NCBI RefSeq assembly: GCF_027158205.1
Contig: NZ_JAPVLU010000031.1
Coordinates: forward strand, 1-64,000
Origin: Streptomyces sp. H39-S7
GTDB taxonomy: Bacteria > Actinomycetota > Actinomycetes > Streptomycetales > Streptomycetaceae
Length of the DNA: 64,000 nt
Direction: 5' to 3'
Of this stretch, positions 36,920 through 45,613 are shown piece after piece (the first letter of the stretch is position 1; each line of letters starts with the position of its first letter). The translations under genes were made by a program, and so were the position numbers. The notes beneath the pieces are model-generated. The model ran no database searches. It was not told the origin of the DNA and was given only the letters and a program-made list of their open reading frames with translations.

Positions 36920-37747
36920 TCAGCGTTCGCGACGGAGGAACTCGCGGGCGCCGCGCAGGTGCGTGCGCAAGGTGCGCTGCGTGCGCGTGCTGTCCAGGCG
37001 GACGTCCAGCGGCCCGGGGGGACCGGAGTCGGCGCGGCGGCCGGTGGTCAGCAGGGCAGCGTCCAGTTGGTCGCGGTCGGCGATCAGGACACCGAGCTCA
37101 TGGCGGCTGACCGCATCCGGTCCTGCGACGTGGCACACGCCCGCGTGATCGGATACGGCCAGCTCAAGAAGGGCCCGGGCGAGGTCGGCGACATGAACGG
37201 GGCACCGGATGTCGTCGGTGAACAGCACGCCGCTTCGTCGCCCGGCGGCCAGATCGTGGACGAACGCCTCATGCGCGGAGCCGCCGTCGCCGACGATCAG
37301 CGAGGTACGAGCGATAACGGCGGCCGGGGCGAACAGGCGGATCGCCGTTTCGGCCGCGGCCTTCGCGGCCCCGTAGGGGGTGATGGGATCCGGCGTGGCG
37401 GACTCGTCGTAGCGGACGCGGGCGCCGGAGAAGACGGCGTCACTGGACACCTGCACCAGCTGGGATCCGTGCCGCGTGGCAGCCATCGCCAGGCAGATCG
37501 CACCGTCGGCCGTGGTGGCCCAGTCGGTCTGTCTGTACGCCGCGTTGATGACCACGTCCGGCCGGGTCTCCGCGAGCACCGAGGTGATCTCCTCGCTGCG
37601 ACGCAGGTCCATGGGCAGCCAGCGGACTCCTGGGATGTCGCCGGCACGCGTCGCGAACGTCGCTGTCACGGTGTGCCCGGCTGCCCATGCCTGCTGAGCC
37701 ACCTCACGGCCCAGGAAGCCGCTGCCGCCCACGATCAGGATCTTCAT
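36920..37747 (-). CDS. dTDP-4-dehydrorhamnose reductase-like SDR protein (RmlD/SDR-extended)
   Basis: A 275-residue nucleotide-sugar reductase-like protein. The Rossmann motif GGSGFLGREVA is at residues 7-17, NAAYRQTDWA near 70, the serine in VQVSSDAVFSG near 102 and an intact YxxxK in PYGAAKAAAET near 128. The catalytic set is therefore complete. RmlD enzymes reduce dTDP-4-keto-rhamnose; the rest of the rhamnose set is not in this window, so another keto-sugar is possible. It stands alone with a DHFR-like gene upstream on the same strand. Confidence 0.8.
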   Translation of the reverse strand: MKILIVGGSGFLGREVAQQAWAAGHTVTATFATRAGDIPGVRWLPMDLRRSEEITSVLAETRPDVVINAAYRQTDWATTADGAICLAMAATRHGSQLVQVSSDAVFSGARVRYDESATPDPITPYGAAKAAAETAIRLFAPAAVIARTSLIVGDGGSAHEAFVHDLAAGRRSGVLFTDDIRCPVHVADLARALLELAVSDHAGVCHVAGPDAVSRHELGVLIADRDQLDAALLTTGRRADSGPPGPLDVRLDSTRTQRTLRTHLRGAREFLRRER

Positions 37748-37941
37748 GATCCGCCACTTTAGGCGACACTGGGCGGCTTCCGCCTAGGCAGTGGGACCGA
37801 GGTCGCCCTCGATGGTGGTCCGGATGATCGGGGGCTGGCCCCACAGGGCGAGGAGTTCGCGGCAAGGGAACGGAGCCGCGGGAGCCCTGGCGCCCGCCGG
37901 CGCCGGCCTGGCGGCCGTTCGGACCGGCGGACGCGGCGACG

Positions 37942-38547
37942 TCACGCAGGGACGCCGAGCGGCGGGTGCTCGAGCACGCGGGGCTTGTACTCGACCAGCT
38001 GGATGCGGCCGTCGAAGGTGCGGTGCTCGATCATCTCGAGGGCAACGTCCGGATAGCCGTCGTAGATGCGTTCTTCGCCGGTGGCCCCGGTGATCACCGG
38101 GAACATCACGACCCGGAAGCGGTCGACGAGTCCCGCTCGTAGCAGGGACCGGCACAGGCGGAGGCTGCCGATCGTGCTGAGGAGCCCCGAGCCACTCGAC
38201 TTCATGGCGCGGACCGTCTCGACGGCGTCGTCGCGGACGAGCGTGGAGTTGGCCCATGTCAGTGGCTCCTCGAGGGAGGAGGAGAACACCACCTTGGACG
38301 CTTGCGTGAGCTCGTCGACGGACGCCTCTTCCTCGGGCCTGAACTCGTCCTGGCTGGTCGGCACCTCGCCTGCGGCGAAGCCCGACATCAGGCGATAGGT
38401 GTTGGCTCCCATCAGGTAAGTAACCTCGGGCTGCTCGCCGAGCCATGCGAGGTACTCCGGGCCCTCGAGGCCCCAGAACCCGGGCCATCCCTCTCCTGAT
38501 GCGTGACCGTCGAGGGAGGTGATGAAGTCGACGAGAAGCTCCGACAT
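37942..38547 (-). CDS. Dihydrofolate reductase family protein (RibD C-terminal type)
   Basis: A 201-residue reductase-fold protein. It begins MSELLVDFITSLDGHASGEG and has MGANTYRLMSGF near 45, KVVFSSSLEEPLTWANSTLV near 85 and the NADPH-loop region SGLLSTIGSLRLCRSLLRAGLVDRF near 117. These proteins share the RibD/DHFR fold but are rarely true folate reductases. AAAGGA precedes the ATG. A 194-bp stretch with no recognisable gene separates it from the RmlD-like gene. Confidence 0.82.
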   Translation of the reverse strand: MSELLVDFITSLDGHASGEGWPGFWGLEGPEYLAWLGEQPEVTYLMGANTYRLMSGFAAGEVPTSQDEFRPEEEASVDELTQASKVVFSSSLEEPLTWANSTLVRDDAVETVRAMKSSGSGLLSTIGSLRLCRSLLRAGLVDRFRVVMFPVITGATGEERIYDGYPDVALEMIEHRTFDGRIQLVEYKPRVLEHPPLGVPA

Positions 38548-38635
38548 GGCGGTGTCCTTTCCTGGGGTGTCACGAGCTTGGACCGGCCGGGAGCCACAAA
38601 CTCATCGGCCGCGCCGTGGAGGATCGAGAAAACCC

Positions 38636-38947
38636 ATGCCGCTGCACAGTCACAACCTCCCGAAAGAATCACCCGCGTCGCAGCTGCGCCGCAATTCGAA
38701 CACGTGCTTGAATTACGGGGTGATCTACTCCTTCCCCCACGACCTCCTGCAGGCTCAGCGCGAGTGGTACGCCGTGTACGGACAGCTCGCCGATCGCACC
38801 ACCAGCAGTACCGCCGCGCAAACGACGGCGCTGCGCCGCCGGCTGCACCGGCTGTCCGTTCAGGTGTCGACGCATCCGTACTGGGAGGCGCATACGGGAC
38901 GGGCGCCGGCGGCGCGTATGGCGCTGCGGGAGCTGGCTCGCTCGTAG
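38636..38947 (+). CDS. Small hypothetical protein
   Basis: A 103-residue protein of unknown family. The central part FPHDLLQAQREWYAVYGQLA and LRRRLHRLSVQVSTHPYWEA, with RAPAARMALRELARS at the end, is a coherent pair or trio of amphipathic helices rich in Trp/Tyr. GGAGGA lies 12 bases before the ATG, rather far. The first 35 residues (MPLHSHNLPKESPASQLRRN) are less protein-like, so a later start is possible. It starts 88 bp from the divergent DHFR-like gene. Confidence 0.5.
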   Translation: MPLHSHNLPKESPASQLRRNSNTCLNYGVIYSFPHDLLQAQREWYAVYGQLADRTTSSTAAQTTALRRRLHRLSVQVSTHPYWEAHTGRAPAARMALRELARS

Positions 38948-39085
38948 GGCATCGCGCGGACGGTCCGACGGATCGGAAATCCGGTTCCCCAGGCGCACGT
39001 TGATTCACTACACTCACGATTCATCGCGCGCTGCCACGTCATCGTCATCGCGGCGCGCTCCGTGACGAGTGAGGGGAGACCGGTC

Positions 39086-39202
39086 GTGCGTTACCGCACC
39101 GCTGTCGTCGTTCCCCCGTCGCGGTACGAGGTGATCCTGGTGTCTTCGTGCCCCCAGTGCCGGCTGCGCGGCTGCCACTGGACGTCCGTGACGAACGCCT
39201 GA
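39086..39202 (+). CDS. Possible leader peptide upstream of fusB-like gene
   Basis: A 38-codon frame, VRYRTAVVVPPSRYEVILVS then SCPQCRLRGCHWTSVTNA. Its ribosome site GAGGGGAG, 7 bases before the GTG, is one of the best in the window. The cysteine cluster CPQCRLRGC is notable. It ends 16 bp before a strong hairpin and 132 bp before the translation-factor gene. This is the arrangement of leader peptides that control antibiotic-induced translation-factor genes; the role here is inference. Confidence 0.45.
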   Translation: MRYRTAVVVPPSRYEVILVSSCPQCRLRGCHWTSVTNA

Positions 39203-39218
39203 CCTCTGTACTGATCCG

Positions 39219-39250
39219 CACACCGACTCCCGCTCTACGGGTGCGGTGTG
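39219..39250 (+). promoter_or_regulatory. Two-step hairpin between leader ORF and fusB-like gene
   Basis: CACACCG (39219-39225) pairs CGGTGTG (39244-39250), and inside it CCCG (39229-39232) pairs CGGG (39238-39241) around CTCTA. It begins 17 bases after the leader stop. There is no T run, so it would act as an attenuator partner or a translation-control stem rather than a plain terminator. Confidence 0.4.
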
Positions 39251-39334
39251 TCGCGTCGCGTCGCAAGAGGCTGTTCGCGTTCGTCCGGAATCGCGCCGAC
39301 CCGTTTCAAGGATCACCCCGAAAGGCCATGGGCC

Positions 39335-41068
39335 GTGCGTACCGACCGTCACCGTCAACCCGTCAATCCGCTGACCGCCGTCCGCAACCTGGGCATCCTC
39401 GCCCACGTCGACGCCGGGAAGACCACCGTCACCGAACGGATCCTGTACTTCACCGGCGCCACCCACAAGCGGGGCGAGGTGCATGACGGGACGACCGTCA
39501 CCGACTTCGACTCCCAGGAGCGCGACCGGGGCATCACAATCTTCGCCGCCGCGGTGAGTTGTACGTGGGACGGGCACCGGATCAACCTGATCGACACGCC
39601 CGGCCACGTGGACTTCTCCGACGAGGTGGAGCGCTCGCTGCGCGTGCTCGACGGCGCGGTCGCGGTGTTCGACGCCGTCGCGGGCGTCGAGCCGCAGAGC
39701 GAGTCGGTGTGGCGCCAGGCCGACCGGCACGGCGTGCCGCGGATCGCGTTCGTCAACAAGCTGGACCGTACCGGCGCCGACCTCGACGCGGCCGTCGAGT
39801 CGATCCGGGAGCGGCTGCATCCGGCTCCGCTGGTGGTCCAGCTGCCGATCGGGAAGGAGGACGGGTTCACCGGAGTGGTGGATCTGCTGCGCATGCGGGC
39901 GCTGGCCTGGGACGGCGACGGTGACACGTTCGTGGAGGGTCCGGTTCCGGACGCCCTGCTCGAAGAGGCGCACCGGCGCCGCCGGTTGCTGGAGGAGGCG
40001 GTCGCGGAGCTCCACCCGCTCGCGCTGGAGGAGTTCTGCGCCGAGGCGACGATCTCCGCGCCGACACTCACCGCGGCACTGCGCGACCTGACCCGTACCG
40101 GTGAGGGCGTCGTCGTGCTGTGCGGCGCCGCCTACCGCGACCGCGGGATCGAGCCGCTGCTCGACGCCGTGGGGGCCTATCTGCCCTCGCCGCTGGACGT
40201 TCCGGCGGTGCGCGGCACCGTGCGCGGTACGGAGGAGGAGCGGGCCGCCGATCCGTCGGCGCCGTTCGCGGCGCTGGTGTTCAAGGTGACGTCGACGTCC
40301 ACCGGGCGACTGACCTATCTGCGGGTGTATTCGGGAACGATCCGGAAGGGAGAGACGGTGATGGACGTGGGCGCACGGCGCTCCGAGCGGATCAGCCGCA
40401 TCCTCCGGGTGCAGGCCGACCGGCACGCGGAGATGGACCAGGCCGTCGCCGGAGACATCGTCGCGGTGATCGGGCCGAAGGCCGCCCGTGCCGGGGCCAC
40501 CCTGTGCGTGCCCGAGGCCCCGCTGGTCCTCGAACCGCCGACGACGGCCGATCCGGTCGTCTCCGTGGCGGTCGAGGCCCGCAGGAGCACCGACACGGAC
40601 CGGTTGGTGTCGGCGCTGGTCCGGCTGGTCGAGGAGGACCCCTCCCTGGTGGTCAGGACGGACACCGAGACGGGCCAGACGGTGCTGTCGGGCATGGGCG
40701 AGCTGCATCTGGAGGTCGCGGTGGAGAAGATCCGCCGCGCCCACGGTCTGGACGTCGGTGTCGGACGTCCGCAGGTCGCCTACCGCGAGACGGTCTCCCG
40801 CGGCGTGACCGGGCTGCTGTACCGGCACGTCAAGCAGGACGGGGGCGCCGGCCAGTTCGCCCACGTCGTCCTCGACGTGGAACCGCTGGAGGCCCCCGAC
40901 GGCCTCGCCGACACCGGCGGTGGCGCGGTGGAGTTCGCGTTCCGGTCGGCGGTCGTCGGTGGACGGGTTCCGCAGGAGTACGTCCGTGCGGTGGAGGCGG
41001 GTTGCCGGGATGCCCTGATCGAGGGCCCCTCGGCGGCCATCCGGTCACCGGGGTGCGGGTCACCCTGA
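39335..41068 (+). CDS. fusB: Elongation factor G-like GTPase (5' part of frameshifted gene)
   Basis: A second EF-G/ribosome-protection-type translation GTPase. G1 AHVDAGKTT, switch-I RGITIFAAA, G3 DTPGHVDF and G4 NKLDR are intact, and domain II and the start of domain IV (VEFAFRSAVVGG) follow. Four Cs at 41026-41029 stand where five would keep the frame (GGCCCCCTC expected). The frame then leaves the EF-G sequence and ends at 41068, so 133 residues of domains IV-V are lost. GTG at 39335 has AAAGG 9 bases upstream. If intact it would have about 697 residues, like the second EF-G copies of Streptomyces. The symbol is tentative. Confidence 0.82.
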   Translation: MRTDRHRQPVNPLTAVRNLGILAHVDAGKTTVTERILYFTGATHKRGEVHDGTTVTDFDSQERDRGITIFAAAVSCTWDGHRINLIDTPGHVDFSDEVERSLRVLDGAVAVFDAVAGVEPQSESVWRQADRHGVPRIAFVNKLDRTGADLDAAVESIRERLHPAPLVVQLPIGKEDGFTGVVDLLRMRALAWDGDGDTFVEGPVPDALLEEAHRRRRLLEEAVAELHPLALEEFCAEATISAPTLTAALRDLTRTGEGVVVLCGAAYRDRGIEPLLDAVGAYLPSPLDVPAVRGTVRGTEEERAADPSAPFAALVFKVTSTSTGRLTYLRVYSGTIRKGETVMDVGARRSERISRILRVQADRHAEMDQAVAGDIVAVIGPKAARAGATLCVPEAPLVLEPPTTADPVVSVAVEARRSTDTDRLVSALVRLVEEDPSLVVRTDTETGQTVLSGMGELHLEVAVEKIRRAHGLDVGVGRPQVAYRETVSRGVTGLLYRHVKQDGGAGQFAHVVLDVEPLEAPDGLADTGGGAVEFAFRSAVVGGRVPQEYVRAVEAGCRDALIEGPSAAIRSPGCGSP

Positions 41069-41427
41069 CCGACGGAGCCACCCACTCCAAGGACTCCTCG
41101 GAGATGGCGTTCCGGACGGCCGGTCGGCTGGCGCTCCGGGAGGCCCTGCGCGCCAGTGCGATGGTGCTGCTCGAGCCGGTGGTCGAGGTCACGGTCACGG
41201 TGCCCGACGACGCCGTGGGCGGGGTGCTCGGCGATCTGGCCGCACGGCGTGGCCGGGTCTCCGGCTCGACGGCGCGGTCGGGCACGGCGGTGATCACCGC
41301 GGCCGTGCCGCTGGCCGAGCTGTTCGGCTACGCGACCCGGCTGCGCAGCCGGACGCAGGGCCGGGGGACGTTCACCACCCGGCCCACCGGCTACGCCCCG
41401 GCCCCCAGCTCGGTGGCCGCCGGATGA
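41029..41427 (+). pseudogene. Out-of-frame 3' part of the EF-G-like gene
   Basis: From 41029 this frame reads LGGHPVTGVRVTLTDGATHS then KDSSEMAFRTAGRLALREAL, the well-conserved end of EF-G domain IV. Domain V follows (VLLEPVVEVTVTVPDDAVGG, GRVSGSTARSGTAVITAAVPLAELFGYATRLRSRTQGRG). All expected motifs up to the natural C-terminus are present, so the gene is otherwise undamaged and the one-base loss is recent or a sequencing error. Confidence 0.75.
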
Positions 41428-41460
41428 GCCGGCCGGCCACGGGCCCGTAGCCCGAAAGGC

Positions 41461-41492
41461 CCGGCCCCGCCCGCCCACGCGGGCGGGGCCGG
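41461..41492. terminator. Bidirectional terminator between fusB-like and aldo/keto reductase genes
   Basis: Perfect 14-bp arms CCGGCCCCGCCCGC (41461-41474) and GCGGGCGGGGCCGG (41479-41492) with a 4-base loop, between two convergent gene ends. Confidence 0.75.
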
Positions 41493-41527
41493 CGTCGAGC
41501 CCGTCCGGCGCCGACGGGAAGTCTGCG

Positions 41528-42430
41528 CTACACCTCGACGACGGGCCCGTCGAGGAGCGCCAGCTCCTCCTCGGTCAGTCGCAGCGCGCCGGCGGCCACG
41601 TTGGCGGTGAGGTGGTCCGGATTGCCGGTGCCCGGGATGGCCAGCACATGCGGCCCCTGCTGCAGTGTCCAGGCGAGCCGGACCTGCGCGGGCGACACGT
41701 CGTGCGCGTCCGCGATGGCGCGTACCCGGGCGTCCTCCGCGCCGGTCGCGCCCGCCTCGCGCCCGTCCCCGGCGATCGCGAAGAACGGCACGAACGCGAT
41801 CCCCTGCTCGCCGCACAGCCGCAGGAGTCCGTCGGCTCCCGGACGTCGCGCGTCGAGGCCGTAGCGGTTCTGCACGCAGACCACCGGCGCGATGGCCTGG
41901 GCCTCGGCGAGATGTTCGGCGGTGACGTTCGACAGGCCCAGGTGACGGATGAGACCGGCGTCGCGCAGGTCGGCGAGGGCCCCGAAGTGCTCGGCGACCG
42001 GGCCCGGCGCGTTCATCCGCAGGTTCACCACGTCGAGGTGGTCGCGCCCCAGCTGCCGCAGGTTCTCCTCCACCTGGCCGCGCAACCCCTCCGGCGCGGG
42101 CCAGGGCAGCCACTCCCCCGAGGCGTCCCGGCTCGGACCCACCTTGGTGACGATGACCAGATCGTCCGGGTACGGGGCCAGCGCCCGGTTGATCAGCTCG
42201 TTGGCGGAGCGCAGCGACGAGAAGTAGAACGCGGCGGTGTCGATGTGGTTCACGCCGAGTTCCAGCGCGCGCCGCAGCACCGTGAGCGACCGGTCGCGGT
42301 CGCTGGGGGTGCCGAGGTCGAAGGCGGCGCTGCCGGTCAGGCGCATGGCGCCCAGGCCGATCCGGTTGACCGTCAGGTCACCGAGCTTCCAGATGCCTGC
42401 GGCGTCGGCGGTGATCGTCCGTGCGGGCAA
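41528..42430 (-). CDS. Aldo/keto reductase
   Basis: A 300-residue TIM-barrel oxidoreductase using NADPH. The active-site Asp and Tyr are in HIDTAAFYFSS near 55-62 and the lysine in VIVTKVG near 85. At the usual histidine position the sequence reads HLDVVNLRMNA, where family members often have LLLH. This substitution occurs in a recognised actinobacterial subgroup and may change substrate preference. The cofactor end GTGNPDHLTANV is normal. The TTG at 42430 is chosen because GGAGAGGAA lies 6 bases upstream; no ATG or GTG lies in a better place. It follows the geosmin synthase gene on the same strand by 146 bp. Confidence 0.83.
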   Translation of the reverse strand: MPARTITADAAGIWKLGDLTVNRIGLGAMRLTGSAAFDLGTPSDRDRSLTVLRRALELGVNHIDTAAFYFSSLRSANELINRALAPYPDDLVIVTKVGPSRDASGEWLPWPAPEGLRGQVEENLRQLGRDHLDVVNLRMNAPGPVAEHFGALADLRDAGLIRHLGLSNVTAEHLAEAQAIAPVVCVQNRYGLDARRPGADGLLRLCGEQGIAFVPFFAIAGDGREAGATGAEDARVRAIADAHDVSPAQVRLAWTLQQGPHVLAIPGTGNPDHLTANVAAGALRLTEEELALLDGPVVEV

Positions 42431-42576
42431 GGGCGGTTCCTCTCCATGGATGTTCGGGATCGGATTATGGGGTCGCGATCGGGGCGTCCGGAAGGCGGGA
42501 GCGATGGGGTGATCATCACAGCCGGAGCGGGAACGATCAGCCGCGGAACGGGGTTGAGATGGGCAGCGGCAACGCC

Positions 42577-44889
42577 TCAGACAGCCCCCCTGCGGGCGCC
42601 CCGGTCGTGGGACCGCTCCGTGGGCGAGGGGATGAAGAGGCGAACGGCCGAGGTGCCCAGCCCTCCCGGTGCGGCCCAGTGGTGCTCCCCGGGTGACGGC
42701 ACGGACGGCGGCGCCTGCGGCCCGGACGGCAGGCCGGTCCGGGGCACGGGCGCGTGCGGAACGCCGCTGTAGGGCAGGGCGCCGGGCAGGTCGGCGTCGT
42801 AGTAACGGCGTACGCCCCGGTGCCAGTTGAGGATGCCCGCGAGCCAGTCCTGCAGCTCCTTCATGTACGCGTCCATGGTCGCCCGGCCCTCGGCGTCCAG
42901 CGCGAAGTCGTCGTAGAGCACGGGGAGTTCGTGCTCCATGGCGTGCTGGAACTGGTCGAGCCGGGACGCCATCAGATCCGCGACGATGTTCAGTGCGGTC
43001 GGGTAGTCGCAGTCGAAGAAGTTCTCGACGACGAGGATGAGGTTGTGGATCTCCCCCTCGTACTGGATCTCCTTCTGGTACGAGAAGACGTCGTTGATCA
43101 GGAACCCGTAGTCGGAGACCGCGTTCTCGATCGCGCGCAGCGTCCCGCTCTCGTAGATGCCCGGCGGCAGCTTCTTGCCGTGCCGCATCCGGCACAGGGC
43201 CATGGTGAGGTCGGAGCCGAACGTCAGCCGGCGCATCTCCATGTAGTCGATGGGGTCGGGGATGCGGTTCTGGTGCTGGTTGTGGAGTTCCCACAGCCAG
43301 CTGTCCAGCATGACGTCGATGGTGCGCCGGAAGGCCAGGCGCTGGTCCAGGTCCATGGGCTCGGTGGTGCGGCCCCACAGGTCCGCGAGACCGCGCTCCA
43401 TCGGGGTGACGGCCAGGGCGGCTCCGGCGGCCGGGTCGTCCACGGTGAGGCACGCCTTGAGGCGCTCGGTGCAGACCTTCGCACCGACGAGGTCGTGGGT
43501 ACGGCCGAAGGCGAGCGGGTACAGGTCGTCGCCGTAGGTCCCCCAGGTCAGCCACTCCGCGCTGAGCTCCAGCTCCTCACGCGTGGCGTCCGGGTCGAGG
43601 CCGGCCGAGCAGAGGGCGAAGTCGTAGCCGGCGAGCTTGGCCTCGTCCCAGATATCGGCGAGCAGACCCATCCGGCCGGCCCACGCGATGGATTCCTTGC
43701 GCGCGTGATCGAGGTGGGGGCTGATCGTCAGGGGGAACGGCAGGTCGAAGTCCGGCAGGCGGGAGGGGCCGACCTCGCGGCGCGGCACGTTGCTGTGGCT
43801 GCGCAGCCGGGCCCGGGCGGGTCGGCCGAAGAGCGTCCTGATGTCCAGGACGGACGCGCCGACGGCTCCGCCGAACAGCGCGCCGGGAGCGGTGACCGCG
43901 CCCTCGTTCATGTAGCGGCTGGAGCGCAGATGCCACTCGTGGCCGCCGGACTGCCAGTCCTGCAGGCCCTTGACGTACGCGGCGACCGCCGCGCACTGGG
44001 CGGGATCGAGGCCCTTCTCGACGCAGAGTGCGGGGACTTCGGTCAGCGCGGTGTTCTCGAACTGCTGCAGCCGGGAGGTGAGCAGGTCGTTGACGGAATC
44101 GGCCGCCTCCTGCGTCGTGCAGCTCAGGAACCTCTCCAACACCAGCACGCCGTTGCTGAGTTCACCCTCGTCCTCCACCTCCCGCTGGTACGAGAAGAGG
44201 TCGTTGCGCAGGTGGACGCCGTCCGAGAAGGCGTCGGTGAGGACGCGCAGCGGACGGGTCCCCGCGACCGGGGGCGGCAGCTCCGCGGCCGCGGCGTACT
44301 CGATGATCCCCGCCGACCAGGGCGCCCCGCCGACCTTCCGCCGCATCTCGATGTATTCGACGGGGTTGGCGACCCGCCCCGTGTCGATGTTGGAGAGTTC
44401 CCACAGGGACTCGTTGAGCAGGTTGCGCGTCGACTCCGCGAAGCGCTCGCGCCAGCCGTACGACATGCTCGGCACGGTGCGCGCCCACAGGTCGGCGAGC
44501 CCGGCCTCCACCGGGTTCCGCGGCTCCGGGAAGCCGTCGGCCAGATCCATCGGCATGAACGCCGGCAGCCGGTCGAGGTACTCCTTGCCGCCCTCCCGGT
44601 CCGGCGTCCGTTTGAACAGCTCCAGGAAGTGGTCGTCGAAGAAGAACACCCACACGTACCAGTCGGTGACCAGTGCCAGGACGTCCGCGTCGCAGTCCGG
44701 GTGGGTGTACGAGCACAGCAGGGCGTAGTCGTGGGCGTCGAGGTCCTTCTGCTCCCAGATCCCCGAACCCTCCAACATGCCCATGCCCCGGGCCCACACC
44801 CTGGACTGCTCACGGGCCGCTTCCAGGTGCGGGTTGAGCCGGGCCGGGTACGGCATGTAGAACTCAGGCAGGTCAAACGGCTGCGTCAC
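42577..44889 (-). CDS. geoA: Geosmin synthase (bifunctional terpene cyclase)
   Basis: A 770-residue two-domain class I terpene synthase that turns farnesyl diphosphate into germacradienol/germacrene D (N-domain) and then geosmin (C-domain). The N-domain has the Mg-binding DDHFLE near residue 84 and the NSE motif NDLFSYQRE near 227. The C-domain has DDLYPLAFG near 455 and NDVFSYQKE near 600. The start TQPFDLPEFYMPYPARLNPHL matches known geosmin synthases. The last 50 residues are a Pro/Ser-rich tail that makes it longer than the usual 725-residue form. The start is GTG. The 360-bp upstream region is shared with a divergent gene. Confidence 0.96.
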   Translation of the reverse strand: MTQPFDLPEFYMPYPARLNPHLEAAREQSRVWARGMGMLEGSGIWEQKDLDAHDYALLCSYTHPDCDADVLALVTDWYVWVFFFDDHFLELFKRTPDREGGKEYLDRLPAFMPMDLADGFPEPRNPVEAGLADLWARTVPSMSYGWRERFAESTRNLLNESLWELSNIDTGRVANPVEYIEMRRKVGGAPWSAGIIEYAAAAELPPPVAGTRPLRVLTDAFSDGVHLRNDLFSYQREVEDEGELSNGVLVLERFLSCTTQEAADSVNDLLTSRLQQFENTALTEVPALCVEKGLDPAQCAAVAAYVKGLQDWQSGGHEWHLRSSRYMNEGAVTAPGALFGGAVGASVLDIRTLFGRPARARLRSHSNVPRREVGPSRLPDFDLPFPLTISPHLDHARKESIAWAGRMGLLADIWDEAKLAGYDFALCSAGLDPDATREELELSAEWLTWGTYGDDLYPLAFGRTHDLVGAKVCTERLKACLTVDDPAAGAALAVTPMERGLADLWGRTTEPMDLDQRLAFRRTIDVMLDSWLWELHNQHQNRIPDPIDYMEMRRLTFGSDLTMALCRMRHGKKLPPGIYESGTLRAIENAVSDYGFLINDVFSYQKEIQYEGEIHNLILVVENFFDCDYPTALNIVADLMASRLDQFQHAMEHELPVLYDDFALDAEGRATMDAYMKELQDWLAGILNWHRGVRRYYDADLPGALPYSGVPHAPVPRTGLPSGPQAPPSVPSPGEHHWAAPGGLGTSAVRLFIPSPTERSHDRGARRGAV

Positions 44890-45249
44890 TGGGCCGTCCC
44901 TCCGATCGTCGTGCGCCGGTTGGTCCAGGCCCAGTCATGCCCATGGAGCCGTCGGCCATTCGGAGGTCGGCATCGGCTCACACGAAAGTATGACGTTCCG
45001 CCGAAACGCCTCGAACGTGCCGGCGGGTCTGCAATTGCGGGCCTCCGCCGTGCGCCGACACCGCCAGGGGCACCGCCCGCCGCTCGGGCCGGAAACACCG
45101 TGGCGCCCGTGTCGGAATTACCGCCATTGGTATAGACAACGACCACCGATTCGGTCCACTATGGGGGATATGCAGTAGGTGTGGGACCGATCCCCACGCC
45201 GGACCCGGCGAATCCGGAGAAGCAGCGCTCGGGTGACAAGGAGGCGATC
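44890..45249. other. 360-bp divergent control region of geoA
   Basis: No gene. It must hold the geoA promoter on the minus strand and the promoter for 45250 on the plus strand. Visible sites are the GntR-like element at 45126-45141 and a short palindrome ACCGATTCGGT at 45145-45155. An AT-rich patch near 45160-45175 (ACTATGGGGGATATG) could be a -10 zone. Confidence 0.45.
45126..45141. promoter_or_regulatory. GntR/DasR-like element
   Basis: ATTGGTATAGACAACG agrees with the DasR consensus (A-Y-TGGTCTAGACCA-S-T) at 13 of 16 positions. It lies 108 bp before the resolvase-like gene and about 240 bp before geoA. One imperfect copy is weak evidence. Confidence 0.3.
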
Positions 45250-45609
45250 ATGTCCGCCGCGGACACGTACCGGGGTCGGGCGGGGACCGCCGTCTACCTG
45301 CGCTGTTACCCCTACGACCAGTGGCGGATGCCGGTCCACCTGCGCGCCCTGGAAGAGCACGCCCGCCGGCTCGGCCACCACGCCCCGGAGATATTCCTCG
45401 ACAACGGCGTCTCGCACCGGGCCGCCCGGCCGCAGCTGACCCTGCTGCTCGCCCGGGTCGCGATGGGCGTCGTCGGCACCGTCCTCATACCCGGCCTCTG
45501 GGTGCTCTCCCTGGATGACCACACGGCCGACTCCGTCGCGCTGTTCCTCCGCGGACACGGAGCCGAGGTCGTCGAACTGCCGCACCACCGCGAACTCGCA
45601 CTACAGTGA
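45250..45609 (+). CDS. Degenerate serine-recombinase-like protein
   Basis: A 119-residue protein whose pattern follows the catalytic domain of resolvases: AVYLRCYPYDQWRMPVHLRALEEHARRLG, IFLDNGVSHRAARPQLTLLLARVAMG, and FLRGHGAEVVELP. The nucleophilic serine of the usual R-x-S motif is missing (LRCY) and there is no DNA-binding tail, so it cannot recombine DNA. AAGGAGG lies 5 bases before the ATG at 45250. It is followed after 4 bp by the DUF1707 gene, so the two form an operon. Confidence 0.6.
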   Translation: MSAADTYRGRAGTAVYLRCYPYDQWRMPVHLRALEEHARRLGHHAPEIFLDNGVSHRAARPQLTLLLARVAMGVVGTVLIPGLWVLSLDDHTADSVALFLRGHGAEVVELPHHRELALQ

Positions 45610-45613
45610 GGGC

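Larger units (their letters stand above)
38948..39334. other. 387-bp leader region of the second EF-G gene
   Basis: It contains the 38-codon ORF at 39086-39202 and the two-step hairpin at 39219-39250, and no other credible gene. The part 38950-39085 shows nothing recognisable apart from an AT-richer patch near 39000-39025 (ATTCACTACACTCACGATTC), a possible promoter zone. Confidence 0.45.

Noticed and set aside
37748..37941. Small gene in the gap before the DHFR-like gene
   Set aside because: Short frames only, without ribosome site or recognisable sequence.
39219..39250. Rho-independent terminator of the leader ORF
   Set aside because: The hairpin is good but no T run follows, so I call it a control element rather than a terminator.
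39014..40864. 616-codon minus-strand frame opposite the EF-G-like gene
   Set aside because: Antisense shadow; the plus strand carries all GTPase motifs.
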